A DNA stretch of 64,000 nt from RGIG4097 sp964637515 (lineage in GTDB: Bacteria > Bacillota > Clostridia > Christensenellales > CAG-917). The position numbers were made by a program, and so were the translations under genes. Of the stretch, positions 16,993 through 25,807 are shown one piece after another. How positions within the stretch are numbered: position 1 is the first letter of the stretch; each line of letters begins with the position of its first letter. Location: positions 1 to 64,000 of the forward strand of contig CAZWUI010000003.1 in the NCBI GenBank assembly GCA_964637515.1, read 5' to 3'. A model generated the notes under the pieces. That model was not told the origin of the DNA and did not search any database. It saw only the letters and a program-made list of their open reading frames with translations.

Positions 16993-17858
16993 AAGAATTC
17001 CTTGAGAGCGGCGGTGAGTCTTGCCGTGTTTTCTTCAGTCATTTCGGTGAGGGGCAGGCGGAGTTGACCGTTGCCGAAACCGAGGATTTGTGCGCCTTTC
17101 TTTGCGGGAATGGGATTGACTTCGCAGAAGAGTGCCTTGACCAAGGGGAGCATTTTGAGTTGCATTTTGCTCGCGACCGCGAAATCTCCTTCGAGTGCTT
17201 TTTTCGTCATATCCGATGTGAATCGGGGAATGACGTTGCTTGCCACGCTGATGACGCCCATGCCGCCCATAGCCATAATGGGGACGGTTATGCCGTCGTC
17301 ACCGCTGATGACCGCCGCATCGTCGCCGACAAGGCGGATACATTCTTCGATTTGTTCGATATTGCCGCTTGCCTCTTTGATTGCGACGACGTTTTTATGT
17401 TTTGCGATTTTCGCAAAGGTTGCGGGGAGCATATTCACGCCCGTGCGTCCCGGCACGTTGTAGCAGATGATGGGGATATTCACCGCATCCGCAATTGCCG
17501 TATAGTGCGCGACGAGACCGTCTTGGGTGCATTTGTTGTAGTAAGGCGTGACGACGAGCAGTCCGTCTGCGCCCATTTTCTCCGCGAGCAAACTCATTTC
17601 GATTGCGCCGGCGGTGCTATTCGCACCCGAGCCGACGATGATGGGGAGTTTGCCTTTGAGTTTTTTCACAACAAATTCGATGACGGATTTTTTCTCGTCA
17701 AGGGACATCGTCGCAGGTTCGCCCGTCGTTCCGAGAATGACGAGAGCGTCTACTCCGTTTTCCACTTGGAAATCGAGCAGTCTATCAAGGGCGGGGAAGT
17801 CCACGCCGTCGTTTGTGAAGGGAGTGATAAGGGCAGTTGCCGTACCTTTGAATAACAT
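16989..17858 (-). CDS. dapA: 4-hydroxy-tetrahydrodipicolinate synthase
   Basis: A 289-residue class I aldolase that condenses pyruvate with aspartate semialdehyde, the first step specific to lysine and diaminopimelate. It has GTTGEPATMS near residues 44-53, the conserved Tyr in TPYYNKCTQDG, the YNVPGRTGVN substrate loop and the Schiff-base lysine in AIKEASGN near residue 161. It lies between asd and dapB in a minus-strand operon, three bases after asd and overlapping dapB by 4 bases. Length and motifs are normal. Confidence 0.97.
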   Translation of the reverse strand: MLFKGTATALITPFTNDGVDFPALDRLLDFQVENGVDALVILGTTGEPATMSLDEKKSVIEFVVKKLKGKLPIIVGSGANSTAGAIEMSLLAEKMGADGLLVVTPYYNKCTQDGLVAHYTAIADAVNIPIICYNVPGRTGVNMLPATFAKIAKHKNVVAIKEASGNIEQIEECIRLVGDDAAVISGDDGITVPIMAMGGMGVISVASNVIPRFTSDMTKKALEGDFAVASKMQLKMLPLVKALFCEVNPIPAKKGAQILGFGNGQLRLPLTEMTEENTARLTAALKEFL

Positions 17859-17861
17859 GTT

Positions 17862-18872
17862 TTATGCCTCCGTCGCGTTTTTGATGAGGAGTTGAACGAT
17901 TTGAACAGCGTTTGTTGCAGCGCCTTTGCGGATATTGTCCGCGACCACCCAGAGATTGACGCCGCTTTCAACGCTTTCGTCAATGCGGATACGTCCCACG
18001 AACACTTCGTCGTGATTCTCTGCGTATATGGGCATGGGGTAGACGTTGTTTGCGGGGTCGTCTTGCACGACGATTCCTTCAAACGAAGACAACGCTTCGA
18101 CCACGCCTTCTTTGGTGCAGGGTTTTTCAAATTCCACGTTGATTGATTCGCTGTGTCCGTGGAATACGGGGACACGCACCGTGGTTGCGGTGATACGGAG
18201 ATTGTCGTCGTGGAGAATTTTTTTCGTTTCCGCCATCATCTTCCATTCCTCTTTGGTGTAGCCGTTTTCAAGGAATACGTCGATATGGGGGAGCATGTTG
18301 AACGCAATAGGATAGGGGAATTTTTGAGGTGCTTCGCCGTTGGTGCCGTTTTTGAGGTCGTTGTAACCCGCTACGCCTGCTCCGGATACCGCTTGATAGG
18401 TGGAGTAGACGATACGTTTGATGCCGTACTTGTCGTAAAGGGGTTTGAGTGCGACCATTGCTTGAATGGTGGAGCAGTTGGGGTTTGCGATGATACCATT
18501 ATTCCACTTGACGTCTTCGGGGTTGACTTCGGGGACGACGAGGGGGACGTCGTCGTGCATTCTCCATTCGGAAGAGTTGTCGACGACGATCGCGCCCGCT
18601 TTCACGAATACGGGTGCGAAAGTGCGGGAAGTACCCGCGCCCGCAGAGAACAAAGCAAAGTCAACTTTGCCCGCGAGATTCATAACGTTTTCTTCGGTGA
18701 GTTCGATGACCGTATGGGGTTTACCCATGAAATTTATCTGTTTGCCCGCGCTTCTGCTCGACGCAAAAAGGTAGTAGTTATCCACCGGAAGTTGTCTTTC
18801 GGTGAGGACTTCGAGGAACTTGTTGCCCACCATGCCGGTCGCTCCGACCACTGCAATGTTAAATTTTTTCAT
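17862..18872 (-). CDS. asd: Aspartate-semialdehyde dehydrogenase
   Basis: A 336-residue NADP-dependent enzyme that reduces aspartyl phosphate to aspartate semialdehyde, the branch point of the aspartate family. It has the nucleotide site VVGATGMVGNKFLEVL at the N-terminus, VVDNSSEWR, the catalytic cysteine in NPNCSTIQ near residue 133 and the C-terminal RIRIDESVESGVNLWVVADN. AGGAG precedes the ATG. It is the first gene of asd-dapA-dapB. The leader is only about 30 bases, so there is no room for a lysine riboswitch. Confidence 0.97.
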   Translation of the reverse strand: MKKFNIAVVGATGMVGNKFLEVLTERQLPVDNYYLFASSRSAGKQINFMGKPHTVIELTEENVMNLAGKVDFALFSAGAGTSRTFAPVFVKAGAIVVDNSSEWRMHDDVPLVVPEVNPEDVKWNNGIIANPNCSTIQAMVALKPLYDKYGIKRIVYSTYQAVSGAGVAGYNDLKNGTNGEAPQKFPYPIAFNMLPHIDVFLENGYTKEEWKMMAETKKILHDDNLRITATTVRVPVFHGHSESINVEFEKPCTKEGVVEALSSFEGIVVQDDPANNVYPMPIYAENHDEVFVGRIRIDESVESGVNLWVVADNIRKGAATNAVQIVQLLIKNATEA

Positions 18873-18910
18873 AGTTATCTCCTGAAATCGTATACTTTTC
18901 CATTAAAAAA

Positions 18911-18939
18911 AATATACCAACGCACACGCGAAATGTCAA
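18911..18939 (-). promoter_or_regulatory. Promoter of asd-dapA-dapB
   Basis: Minus-strand TTGACA (18939-18934), 17 bases, then TATATT (18916-18911). Transcription should start near 18904, leaving a leader of about 32 bases. Confidence 0.8.
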
Positions 18940-18977
18940 ATTGTTGATATAAATTTCTCTAAATATATTTTATTTGT

Positions 18978-19006
18978 TTGATATTTATTTGGTGTTAGTG
19001 TAAAAT
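18978..19006 (+). promoter_or_regulatory. Promoter of the 19025-22357 unit
   Basis: TTGATA (18978-18983), 17 bases, then TAAAAT (19001-19006). It is divergent from the asd promoter. AAAGGAG follows seven bases before the ATG at 19025. Confidence 0.75.
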
Positions 19007-19024
19007 GTCCTAAAAGGAGTAGTT

Positions 19025-20140
19025 ATGGCAAATCAAACTCAATCACCTTACGCAAAGCCCCAAAAAGAACCGAAGTTCGTCCTTGGAAACCTTTTCGTCG
19101 ATGCAAACGTCGTCGTCGAGCCTGCGGAGCCTCAAAAGATAGTCGTCGCAGGTATGACCGAAGCAACGGTCAAAAAAGAGTATTCGGACAGCTTCTTCAA
19201 GCGCGGTATCGAAGTCTTCCGCGGTGAGTATTCCAAAACCTTCAAGTCAACCATTTGGTTCTTGGTCATATCCGTTTTGGTTTTCGCTGCGTACCTTATC
19301 GGCTTGACTCTCTACCAAGATCACGTTCTCGCGGATAGTTACAACTTCATGGCGAATATCGGTATCGGCTATCCCGGCGTCGGCGACAGCATCTCTCAAA
19401 GCGTCGCACAACTCTATTGGGAAGTCTATCAACCCGTCCTTATGTTCATGGCGGCGGCGATGATCATCGTATCTCCGTTCATGGCAGGGCAGTTCTACGC
19501 CGCAAAACGTTCCTACTATCAAGACTCTTTCAAAATGTGCACCCGCACTTACTGGTTGGGTTTTGCAAAACATTGGTGGAAGTTCTTGCTCGCAGGCACG
19601 GTATCCACTCTCGTTATGCTCGCTATGGGCACCGCTATGTGCAACCTGCTTGCAAAACAACAACTTGCAGTCGCAACCGCAGGAGATTATTGCGGAGTGG
19701 TGTTCTCGTTCATCATCGGCGCACCCGTGCTTGCCTATATCATGGTGCTTATGGGATTGTTCACGACCTACGACCTTTCCTTGAAAGACGCATTCAAAGA
19801 CGCACTCGTCATTATCGCGAACAACTGGATTTCGGTGATCATCGTCGGCGTTCTTTCCTCCGCACCCCTTCTTCTCCTCATCGCAGGCAAGACCGTCGCA
19901 ATCATCGTGTATGCGGCGATGTTCCTTGCAGGTTACAATATCCTTGCGCTCGAATGGATCGCTCTCGTGGATAGAGGTATGACCAAGTGCAAAAACCTTC
20001 TCGTCTACGAGAAGAAGAAAAAGTTGCAAGAAAACCGCAAAGCACAAAAAAACGCCTACCAAGGCAACCCCGCAAAGAAAAAGAATAAAAAAACCGCTCA
20101 ACAACCTTACGTAAATCCGAAAAAGAAAAAGAAGAAATAA
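19025..20140 (+). CDS. Polytopic membrane protein with basic C-terminal tail, unknown function
   Basis: A 371-residue protein I do not recognise. A soluble N-terminus of about 75 residues is followed by five or six hydrophobic segments, near 79-100, 139-160, 186-208, 221-245 and 256-305. The C-terminus (about 325-371) is strongly basic and low in complexity, with repeated Lys runs and Asn/Gln, ending in six lysines. The overall shape recalls small integral proteins with a cytoplasmic tail. It is the first gene of a three-gene unit; the next gene begins inside its stop codon (TAATG). The basic tail faces an acidic-tailed protein encoded two genes on. Confidence 0.8.
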   Translation: MANQTQSPYAKPQKEPKFVLGNLFVDANVVVEPAEPQKIVVAGMTEATVKKEYSDSFFKRGIEVFRGEYSKTFKSTIWFLVISVLVFAAYLIGLTLYQDHVLADSYNFMANIGIGYPGVGDSISQSVAQLYWEVYQPVLMFMAAAMIIVSPFMAGQFYAAKRSYYQDSFKMCTRTYWLGFAKHWWKFLLAGTVSTLVMLAMGTAMCNLLAKQQLAVATAGDYCGVVFSFIIGAPVLAYIMVLMGLFTTYDLSLKDAFKDALVIIANNWISVIIVGVLSSAPLLLLIAGKTVAIIVYAAMFLAGYNILALEWIALVDRGMTKCKNLLVYEKKKKLQENRKAQKNAYQGNPAKKKNKKTAQQPYVNPKKKKKK

Positions 20141-21816
20141 TGGCGAAAATCGTTGATTTCAAACTTTCCGATGAGGAATATATCGAATTGGCGGAAAGAA
20201 AATTGAACGACGGTGACGTCGAAAGCGCAATTTCTTATCTCAAATCTGCCGTGAAACAGAACGACTGCATAGCAAAAGCGTACGTTCTTTTCGGCAAGAT
20301 TTACGCAGGTTTCGGTGCGTATCAGATTTCAAACACGGCTCTCTATCGTGCTCTCGTGTCCTGTCCGACCGAGGAGGATGAAAGCCGTGCTTTTTATATG
20401 CTCGCAAACAACTTTCTCGAACTGGGCGACGGTGAGGCGGTGTCCTACTATATGCGCTATTTCGGGGATGATTTCGTCTTTCCGACCGACTTCGATGAGG
20501 AGCCGGAAGCGGAATTTAGACTCATAGAAAAAGGCTCTGACAATAGCGAAGCGTTGATTTCGGAAGCGTATTCACTCATGCAAGCGACGAAATTCGACGA
20601 AGCAATCGCAATTGCTAAAAAAGTCAATCAGGACGGCAAATTCGCCGCCGCTGCAAATCACGTCATTCTCGTCTGCTATATGATGAAAAACGACGTGGAC
20701 AGAGTGATAGAAGAAGGCAACGCTATGCTCGCAAAGAGCGATTCTCTTGCGGTCAGAAGTACGGTCGCAACCGCCTATCTCATGGAAGAGAGAATGGATG
20801 AAGCGTGTCGCGTAACCGAAAAATTGCTCGAAAACGACTACACAAAACTCGAAGAAATTCTCATCGTCCTACCTCTTGCGGTCAATCTCAATATGCACTC
20901 CGAAGTGGTCAAATACACGATGAGAGTGCTTGAAAAGCTCCATTTCCAACCCAACAATATGATGTGGTTGTCCCAAGCGTTATACAATCTCGGTCAAAAG
21001 GAAGAGGCAACAAAGGTCATGAATCGCATGAAAAATATCTACGGCGATTACTGCGCTGCCGATTACTACCTTTCTTTGTACGCGGAAAACCCCGATAGCG
21101 TGGAATACAACGTAAATATGCCGTATTCCGAAAGACTCAACCGCTACCGCGAGATTGAGAGATATATGCGCTATTCAAACGACGATTTGAAATCCGCTCT
21201 TGAAACGGAAAACAGTGGCATCGCAAGTCTTATCCGTTGGGCATTCATAGACGGCAACGAGAAAATCACTTCGATGATAATGGGACGTCTTGCGTTTTTC
21301 CGCTCGGATTGGACGGAGCGTTTTTACCGCGAAAGACTCATAAGTCCCGACCTTCAATTCGACGCTATGTCGAATATGCTCGGCTATATCGTCAACGATA
21401 GCACGTCTTTCACGGGGAGCATCGTCACGCAGGACCGCTTCAAAGACGTAAATTTTGAGTTGCCCATTTGCTTCTATCACACGACGGGAGCATTCAGAAA
21501 TGCTCTCCGCTACTGCGTTTGCGACATCATCTTCACCGACGAAGACCCGACGACGTATCTCGGCAGATTCACCGCAATCGTCAACGAGATTGCGTGTGCG
21601 GTGGTGGGGGATAAAATTCTTTGGAGCAGTAAAGAACGAGAGAAAATTCCACGTATGCGCAGTATGAAAACCATAGTCGGCGCACTGATTAGCGAAGTGT
21701 ATTACGACGAGCCCGACGCAATCGAAGACGCAATTTCCCGCTACGGACTCAGTCGCACGGTGCTGAATAAGTACCGCAAAATCATGTTTGGAGGTTCAGA
21801 TTCGGATGAAAAATAA
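20140..21816 (+). CDS. TPR-repeat protein, unknown function
   Basis: A 558-residue soluble protein with tetratricopeptide-like helical repeats. The N-terminus reads YIELAERKLNDGDVESAISYL and LFGKIYAGFGAYQISNTALYRAL, typical TPR spacing, and similar pairs continue to about residue 310. Residues 340-558 are less clearly repetitive and contain SLIRWAFIDGNEKITSM and PTTYLGRFTAIVNEI. There is no signal peptide or membrane helix. It is translationally coupled to the membrane protein upstream and overlaps the acidic protein downstream by 11 bases, so the three probably act together. Confidence 0.8.
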   Translation: MAKIVDFKLSDEEYIELAERKLNDGDVESAISYLKSAVKQNDCIAKAYVLFGKIYAGFGAYQISNTALYRALVSCPTEEDESRAFYMLANNFLELGDGEAVSYYMRYFGDDFVFPTDFDEEPEAEFRLIEKGSDNSEALISEAYSLMQATKFDEAIAIAKKVNQDGKFAAAANHVILVCYMMKNDVDRVIEEGNAMLAKSDSLAVRSTVATAYLMEERMDEACRVTEKLLENDYTKLEEILIVLPLAVNLNMHSEVVKYTMRVLEKLHFQPNNMMWLSQALYNLGQKEEATKVMNRMKNIYGDYCAADYYLSLYAENPDSVEYNVNMPYSERLNRYREIERYMRYSNDDLKSALETENSGIASLIRWAFIDGNEKITSMIMGRLAFFRSDWTERFYRERLISPDLQFDAMSNMLGYIVNDSTSFTGSIVTQDRFKDVNFELPICFYHTTGAFRNALRYCVCDIIFTDEDPTTYLGRFTAIVNEIACAVVGDKILWSSKEREKIPRMRSMKTIVGALISEVYYDEPDAIEDAISRYGLSRTVLNKYRKIMFGGSDSDEK

Positions 21817-22357
21817 AGAAGAAATGCTCGAAAATCTTTCAATCCTGATAGACGAAAACGTATCCTATCCTCTCCGTCTCGAAGCGTACGAATATCTGCA
21901 AGACGGTTGCGAAGAAATCATCGACGATATGCTCGAAAAATTCTCGTCGGCGGAAGGCGAAACGTCGGATATGCTCATCGAAGTCCTTTCGGAATACAGG
22001 GGGAATAAGCGCATATATCACGGACTTCTGTCCAACTTCTACAAAGCGTACGATATTGCGGGTTATGCGCGACTCCTTGGCAAATACGGCGACGAAGACG
22101 CAATCGAAGTCTTGAATGCCTATGCAAAAGAAAACGACTTGAATTACAACGAATTTATCGAAATCCGCAACGCAGTCGAAGAGTTGGGCGGTGATTTCGT
22201 GGGGCAGAAAAAGGATTTTGAAGACGACGCATACTACCGACTTATCAAAGGTCTTGACGAGCCTGAAGAAGACAGCCGTCGCTCACCGTTTGAAGACTTG
22301 TTCAAAGGGGATAAAAAGAAAGAAGACAACGACGACGAAGAAGACGAAGAAGAATAA
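21806..22357 (+). CDS. Acidic helical (HEAT-like) protein, unknown function
   Basis: A 183-residue protein, all-helical in appearance, with segments such as VSYPLRLEAYEYLQDGCEEI and YARLLGKYGDEDAIEVLNAY that resemble HEAT-type repeats. The last 20 residues are almost all Asp and Glu. The ATG at 21806 is used because GGAGG lies 11 bases upstream; an in-frame TTG at 21788 would overlap that site. It overlaps the TPR gene by 11 bases and ends just before a terminator. The acidic tail may contact the lysine tail of the 19025 product (inference). Confidence 0.75.
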   Translation: MKNKEEMLENLSILIDENVSYPLRLEAYEYLQDGCEEIIDDMLEKFSSAEGETSDMLIEVLSEYRGNKRIYHGLLSNFYKAYDIAGYARLLGKYGDEDAIEVLNAYAKENDLNYNEFIEIRNAVEELGGDFVGQKKDFEDDAYYRLIKGLDEPEEDSRRSPFEDLFKGDKKKEDNDDEEDEEE

Positions 22358-22359
22358 TT

Positions 22360-23364
22360 TCAAGTTTGCAAGCCCGATTTCAGTCGGGCTTTTTCGCGCC
22401 CTTTTTTCACCGACTCAATCACAAGTCGCAAGATTATCAATCCGACCAAAATCAGCCCGCACGCACTTGTGAAAGGGTAGAATGTGTCCACAATTTTTTC
22501 AAAACCCAAGAAGGAAATCGGGTAGAAAATCAGAAGAGCGCCAAAGGTCAAAAACGTCTTTTTGTCGGGAGCGGAAAGGGCGGATAGTCTTTTCTTCGTC
22601 GAGAGAAAATCCGCCGTGTATACACTCACGATTTCAAGGGCGGATATGAGTGTGGTGAATATCGCAATCGCAATCAAAACACCGCTTGCCCATTTTAGTC
22701 CGACTTTTGTTGAAACCGCCAAAACAGGCATTGACGAGTGCAAATCGTCAGATAAAACTACGTTTTGGAGAACAAACAGAATTGCGAACATAAAGACACA
22801 AATGAACGTCGCACTCAAAATTATCTCTTTTTTCGTCAGTTTTTCACCCTCTCTCGAGAGCATAATTCCGCCGAGTAAAACGTCAAGTCCCGAGTAGTGC
22901 AGGGATTTCAAAAGGTTGAAATCCCCGGAGTAGACGGGCGCACCTATTTTGAAATATAGCGTAAAGAGCAACACTACGAGTAGGGGTATCATAATCGTGT
23001 TTGCCCACTTGATTTTTTCAATCCCCATCACCACGACCACGCCCCCTGCAATCGCCATCGCAATGCCAAGGAGTGGCACGCCCGACAAGGATTTCAAAAC
23101 GTATTCGCTCCCCGCAAGCATAGAGCATAACGATATGCTTGCCGAGATGAAAGTCGCCACTTTCACACCGTAGCCGTTTGGTATGATTTTCAGTTTTCCC
23201 GCCGTCAGAAACAGTGCGGATAGGGCGGATATAAACAGGGCGGACAACGCCACGCACCACGGGGACGACGTGCCGAAAAACAGTGCGATTTCCCGTCCCG
23301 ACGAAAACCCCGCGCCTATCGACGTGCCTATGAACAAAAACGCAACTTTGAAAGCGGTCAACAT
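22360..23364 (-). CDS. YkvI-like membrane protein (putative amino-acid permease fold)
   Basis: A 334-residue membrane protein with about ten helices. It begins FKVAFLFIGTSIGAGFSSGREI, the hallmark first helix of the YkvI family, which has the unwound Gly-rich start of the APC/LeuT fold. The substrate is unknown. The ATG at 23364 is chosen because it places that helix at the family's usual N-terminus; a GTG at 23403 would add 13 residues. Neither has a good ribosome site. The last bases of the gene contain the hairpin that ends the convergent 19025-22357 unit. Confidence 0.82.
   Translation of the reverse strand: MLTAFKVAFLFIGTSIGAGFSSGREIALFFGTSSPWCVALSALFISALSALFLTAGKLKIIPNGYGVKVATFISASISLCSMLAGSEYVLKSLSGVPLLGIAMAIAGGVVVVMGIEKIKWANTIMIPLLVVLLFTLYFKIGAPVYSGDFNLLKSLHYSGLDVLLGGIMLSREGEKLTKKEIILSATFICVFMFAILFVLQNVVLSDDLHSSMPVLAVSTKVGLKWASGVLIAIAIFTTLISALEIVSVYTADFLSTKKRLSALSAPDKKTFLTFGALLIFYPISFLGFEKIVDTFYPFTSACGLILVGLIILRLVIESVKKGREKARLKSGLQT
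22370..22395 (+). terminator. Terminator of the 19025-22357 unit
   Basis: AAGCCCGA pairs with TCGGGCTT around a short loop and is followed by TTTTTC. It lies inside the 3' end of the convergent YkvI-like gene, so one sequence both codes for that protein's C-terminus and terminates the opposite transcript. Confidence 0.85.
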
Positions 23365-23438
23365 ATGAAATCTTATGCGCGCGTTTTCAAAATTAACACG
23401 CACAATCGCACGCTACTTGTCTTGAATGCTTGACTTTT

Positions 23439-23467
23439 TTCGCGCGCGCATTTATCATCATTATAAT
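23439..23467 (+). promoter_or_regulatory. glyS promoter region
   Basis: A perfect TATAAT lies at 23462-23467 with a weak -35 (TTCGCG, 23439-23444). Transcription would start near 23474, only about 12 bases before the ATG at 23486, so no T-box leader can fit. Confidence 0.55.
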
Positions 23468-23485
23468 CTATTTCAGAGGTGTTTT

Positions 23486-24874
23486 ATGGCAAACAAACTC
23501 ACAATGGACAAATTGGTCGCTCTTTGTAAAAACCGTGGTTTCGTATTCCCCGGAAGCGAAATCTACGGCGGTCTTGCTAATACGTGGGATTACGGCCCGC
23601 TCGGCGTCGCTCTCAAGAATAATATCAAATCCGCTTGGTGGAAGAAATTTGTGGTCGAAAGCCCCTACAACGTTGGTCTCGATTGCGCTATCTTGATGAA
23701 TCCGTCCGTATGGCAAGCGTCGGGACACCTCGGCGGTTTCTCCGATCCTCTTATGGACTGCAAACAATGCCACTCTCGTCACCGCGCGGATAATCTCGTC
23801 GAAGACTACATGAAGAAAAAAGGTATCGACGAAAATATCGCGGGTTGGAGCAACGAGCAACTCGAAGAATATATAGCGGAGCATAAAATCACTTGTCCCG
23901 TTTGCGGAAATAGCGATTTCACAGGCATCAGAAAGTTCAACCTTATGTTCAAAACTTTCCAAGGCGTGACCGAAGATAGCGTCAACACCGTTTATCTCCG
24001 CCCCGAAACCGCACAGGGTATTTTCGTCAACTTTAAAAACGTTCAACGCACCACCAGAAAGAAAGTGCCTTTCGGCATCGGTCAAATTGGCAAGTCGTTC
24101 AGAAACGAAATCACCCCCGGCAACTTCATCTTCCGTGTCAGAGAGTTTGAACAAATGGAACTCGAATTTTTCTGCAAACCCGGCACCGACCTCGAATGGT
24201 TCGCCTATTGGCGCAAATACTGCCACGATTGGCTCCTTGAACTCGGCATGAACGACGATTGTCTCAGACTTCGCGACCACGACAAAGACGAACTTTGTTT
24301 CTATTCAAAAGCAACCACCGACTTTGAATTTTTGTTCCCGTTCGGTTGGGGAGAACTTTGGGGTATCGCAGACAGAACGGACTACGACCTCAATCAACAT
24401 ATCAAAACTTCGGGCAAAGATCTTGCCTACGTCGATCCCGTCACCAACGAGAAATACGTCCCTTACGTCATCGAACCCTCTCTCGGCGTCGAAAGAATGG
24501 TGCTTGCTCTCCTTTGCAACGCCTACGACGAAGAAGAAGTCGGAGAAGGGGACACCAGAGTAGTCTTGCACTTGCACCACGCAATCGCACCCATCAAAGT
24601 TGCAATCCTTCCTCTCCAAAAGCAACTCAACGAAAAGGCGGAAGAAATCTATCACGATCTCACCAAGCACTTCGCATGTGATTTCGACGGCAGCGGATCA
24701 ATCGGCAAACGCTACCGCAGACAAGACGAAATCGGCACTCCTTACTGTGTGACGATCGACTTTGACACTCTCGAAGACAACACTGTCACCGTCCGCGAGC
24801 GCGACACGATGGCACAAGTCAGAGTCCCTGTTGACGGACTCCGCGCCTACTTCGACGAACTTCTCGAATATTAA
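23486..24874 (+). CDS. glyS: Glycyl-tRNA synthetase (dimeric, eukaryote-like type)
   Basis: A 462-residue class II synthetase of the alpha2 type. It opens [20 protein letters not shown] and has the [14 protein letters not shown] glycine-site segment, motif 2 in the [21 protein letters not shown] region and motif 3 in [13 protein letters not shown], followed by an anticodon-binding domain from about residue 360. Cysteine pairs CKQC and CPVCGN may bind zinc. The ATG at 23486 follows AGAGGTG; an upstream ATG at 23426 has no ribosome site and overlaps the promoter. It stands alone, ended by a terminator at 24905. Confidence 0.97.
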   Translation: MANKLTMDKLVALCKNRGFVFPGSEIYGGLANTWDYGPLGVALKNNIKSAWWKKFVVESPYNVGLDCAILMNPSVWQASGHLGGFSDPLMDCKQCHSRHRADNLVEDYMKKKGIDENIAGWSNEQLEEYIAEHKITCPVCGNSDFTGIRKFNLMFKTFQGVTEDSVNTVYLRPETAQGIFVNFKNVQRTTRKKVPFGIGQIGKSFRNEITPGNFIFRVREFEQMELEFFCKPGTDLEWFAYWRKYCHDWLLELGMNDDCLRLRDHDKDELCFYSKATTDFEFLFPFGWGELWGIADRTDYDLNQHIKTSGKDLAYVDPVTNEKYVPYVIEPSLGVERMVLALLCNAYDEEEVGEGDTRVVLHLHHAIAPIKVAILPLQKQLNEKAEEIYHDLTKHFACDFDGSGSIGKRYRRQDEIGTPYCVTIDFDTLEDNTVTVRERDTMAQVRVPVDGLRAYFDELLEY

Positions 24875-24904
24875 AAACCAACAGAATATCAACAATAAAT
24901 GCAA

Positions 24905-24936
24905 AAAAAATTCCGACACTCCGTCGGAATTTTTTA
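24905..24936. terminator. Bidirectional terminator between glyS and the Cys-rich gene
   Basis: AAAAATTCCGAC pairs with GTCGGAATTTTT around ACTCC, with T-rich tails on both strands. Confidence 0.92.
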
Positions 24937-24948
24937 TTGTCGCTAAAG

Positions 24949-24980
24949 GAACCGCTTTCGCGATTGCGAAAGCGGTTTTT
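24949..24980. repeat. Perfect 12-bp inverted repeat
   Basis: AACCGCTTTCGC and GCGAAAGCGGTT flank a 4-base loop, followed on the plus strand by TTTCGG. It may be a second terminator. Just beyond it lies the palindrome GTCCGATCGGAC. Confidence 0.7.
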
Positions 24981-24994
24981 CGGTCCGATCGGAC

Positions 24995-25165
24995 TTACTT
25001 GCAGCCGCAGCCGAGTCCGCTACCGCCACAGCAGTTCATGATGAGAAGCCAAGGAAGTACGTCGCAGACGTTACAACCACAGCAACAAATCAAGAGAATG
25101 AGCAACAGGCAGTCGCAATTTCCGCCGCCGCAATTTGTTCCACCGTTTGCAAAAAAGCCGTTCAT
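24995..25165 (-). CDS. Small Cys/Gly-rich hydrophobic protein
   Basis: A 56-residue protein with 12 cysteines. A Gly/Asn-rich N-terminus is followed by a short hydrophobic helix (LLLILLI), the cluster ICCCGCNVC, a second hydrophobic patch VLPWLLIM and a Gly/Cys tail ending CGCK. The ATG at 25165 has a strong GGAGG eight bases upstream; an ATG at 25180 overlaps that site. Similar tiny Cys/Gly proteins with a hydrophobic core occur widely in Clostridia with no established role; spore-coat or metal-binding functions are guesses. Two hairpins follow downstream. Confidence 0.7.
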   Translation of the reverse strand: MNGFFANGGTNCGGGNCDCLLLILLICCCGCNVCDVLPWLLIMNCCGGSGLGCGCK

Positions 25166-25264
25166 TATGTACACCTCCATTTTTACTCGGATTGCTCCTA
25201 CTTTACCATACGCAAAAGTGAAAATTTGTGTTCATAGTTTTCACGAACGGAAATACAATTTTAC

Positions 25265-25729
25265 GTGGAATACGTCAAAAGACTTGCAGGATTGGCGGTG
25301 GGAACGTTCAGTGTTCTCATCGTTGCGTGGATTTGTTCGACTTGTCTGAATGTGGACTTTAAGTGGTATAATGCACTTGATAAACCAATTGTTGTGCCAA
25401 GTGGTGCAATTTTCACGTTGATGATTTCGGTTGTGTACGTCTTGCATGCGGTGGTGATTTCAAGGCTTGTTGTGGGCAAACACTTTTTTCCGTCAACGCT
25501 CATTTTGGGTGGCGTGGGGGTGTTTTCGATACTCTTCGTTTTTGCCTTTTTCACCCTGAAAAACGTCTACCTTGCGACGACCTTTATGGCGGTTGCGTTT
25601 GCGCTTTCATTGATTCAGACGGTCAGGTTTTTCATCAAAGAGTTGAGAATCGCCTTATACTATCTGCCCGTATTCGCTTTCAACTGCTATGCTTTCATCC
25701 TTTCGCTTGCGATCGCTTTCACAAATTAG
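25265..25729 (+). CDS. TspO/MBR-like membrane protein (divergent)
   Basis: A 154-residue membrane protein with five hydrophobic helices. The loop after helix 1 reads KWYNALDKPIVVPS, resembling the TspO Trp-Tyr...Lys-Pro...Pro motif, and the last helices read ALYYLPVFAFNCYAFILSLAI, like the TspO ending. TspO proteins bind porphyrins and other hydrophobic ligands. Many of the usual tryptophans are missing, so it is divergent and the assignment is moderate. The start is GTG at 25265 with only a weak ribosome site. Confidence 0.65.
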   Translation: MEYVKRLAGLAVGTFSVLIVAWICSTCLNVDFKWYNALDKPIVVPSGAIFTLMISVVYVLHAVVISRLVVGKHFFPSTLILGGVGVFSILFVFAFFTLKNVYLATTFMAVAFALSLIQTVRFFIKELRIALYYLPVFAFNCYAFILSLAIAFTN

Positions 25730-25747
25730 TATATATTTATTTTTGAC

Positions 25748-25776
25748 TTGATATAAACGCGCATATTTGATATAAT
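25748..25776 (+). promoter_or_regulatory. Promoter of coaX
   Basis: TTGATA (25748-25753), 17 bases, then TATAAT (25771-25776). The octamer TTGATATA occurs at both elements. The ribosome site AGGCGG precedes the ATG at 25808. Confidence 0.8.
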
Positions 25777-25807
25777 ATACAGTAGTTTATTATTAGGCGG
25801 TGTCGTT

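Noticed and set aside
18873..18910. Lysine riboswitch upstream of asd
   Set aside because: The leader is about 32 bases, far too short.
23404..23485. T-box leader for glyS
   Set aside because: The -10 lies about 20 bases before the start codon, so no T-box can be present.
24949..25020. CRISPR-like repeats near the hairpins after glyS
   Set aside because: These are single inverted repeats, with no regularly spaced direct repeats.
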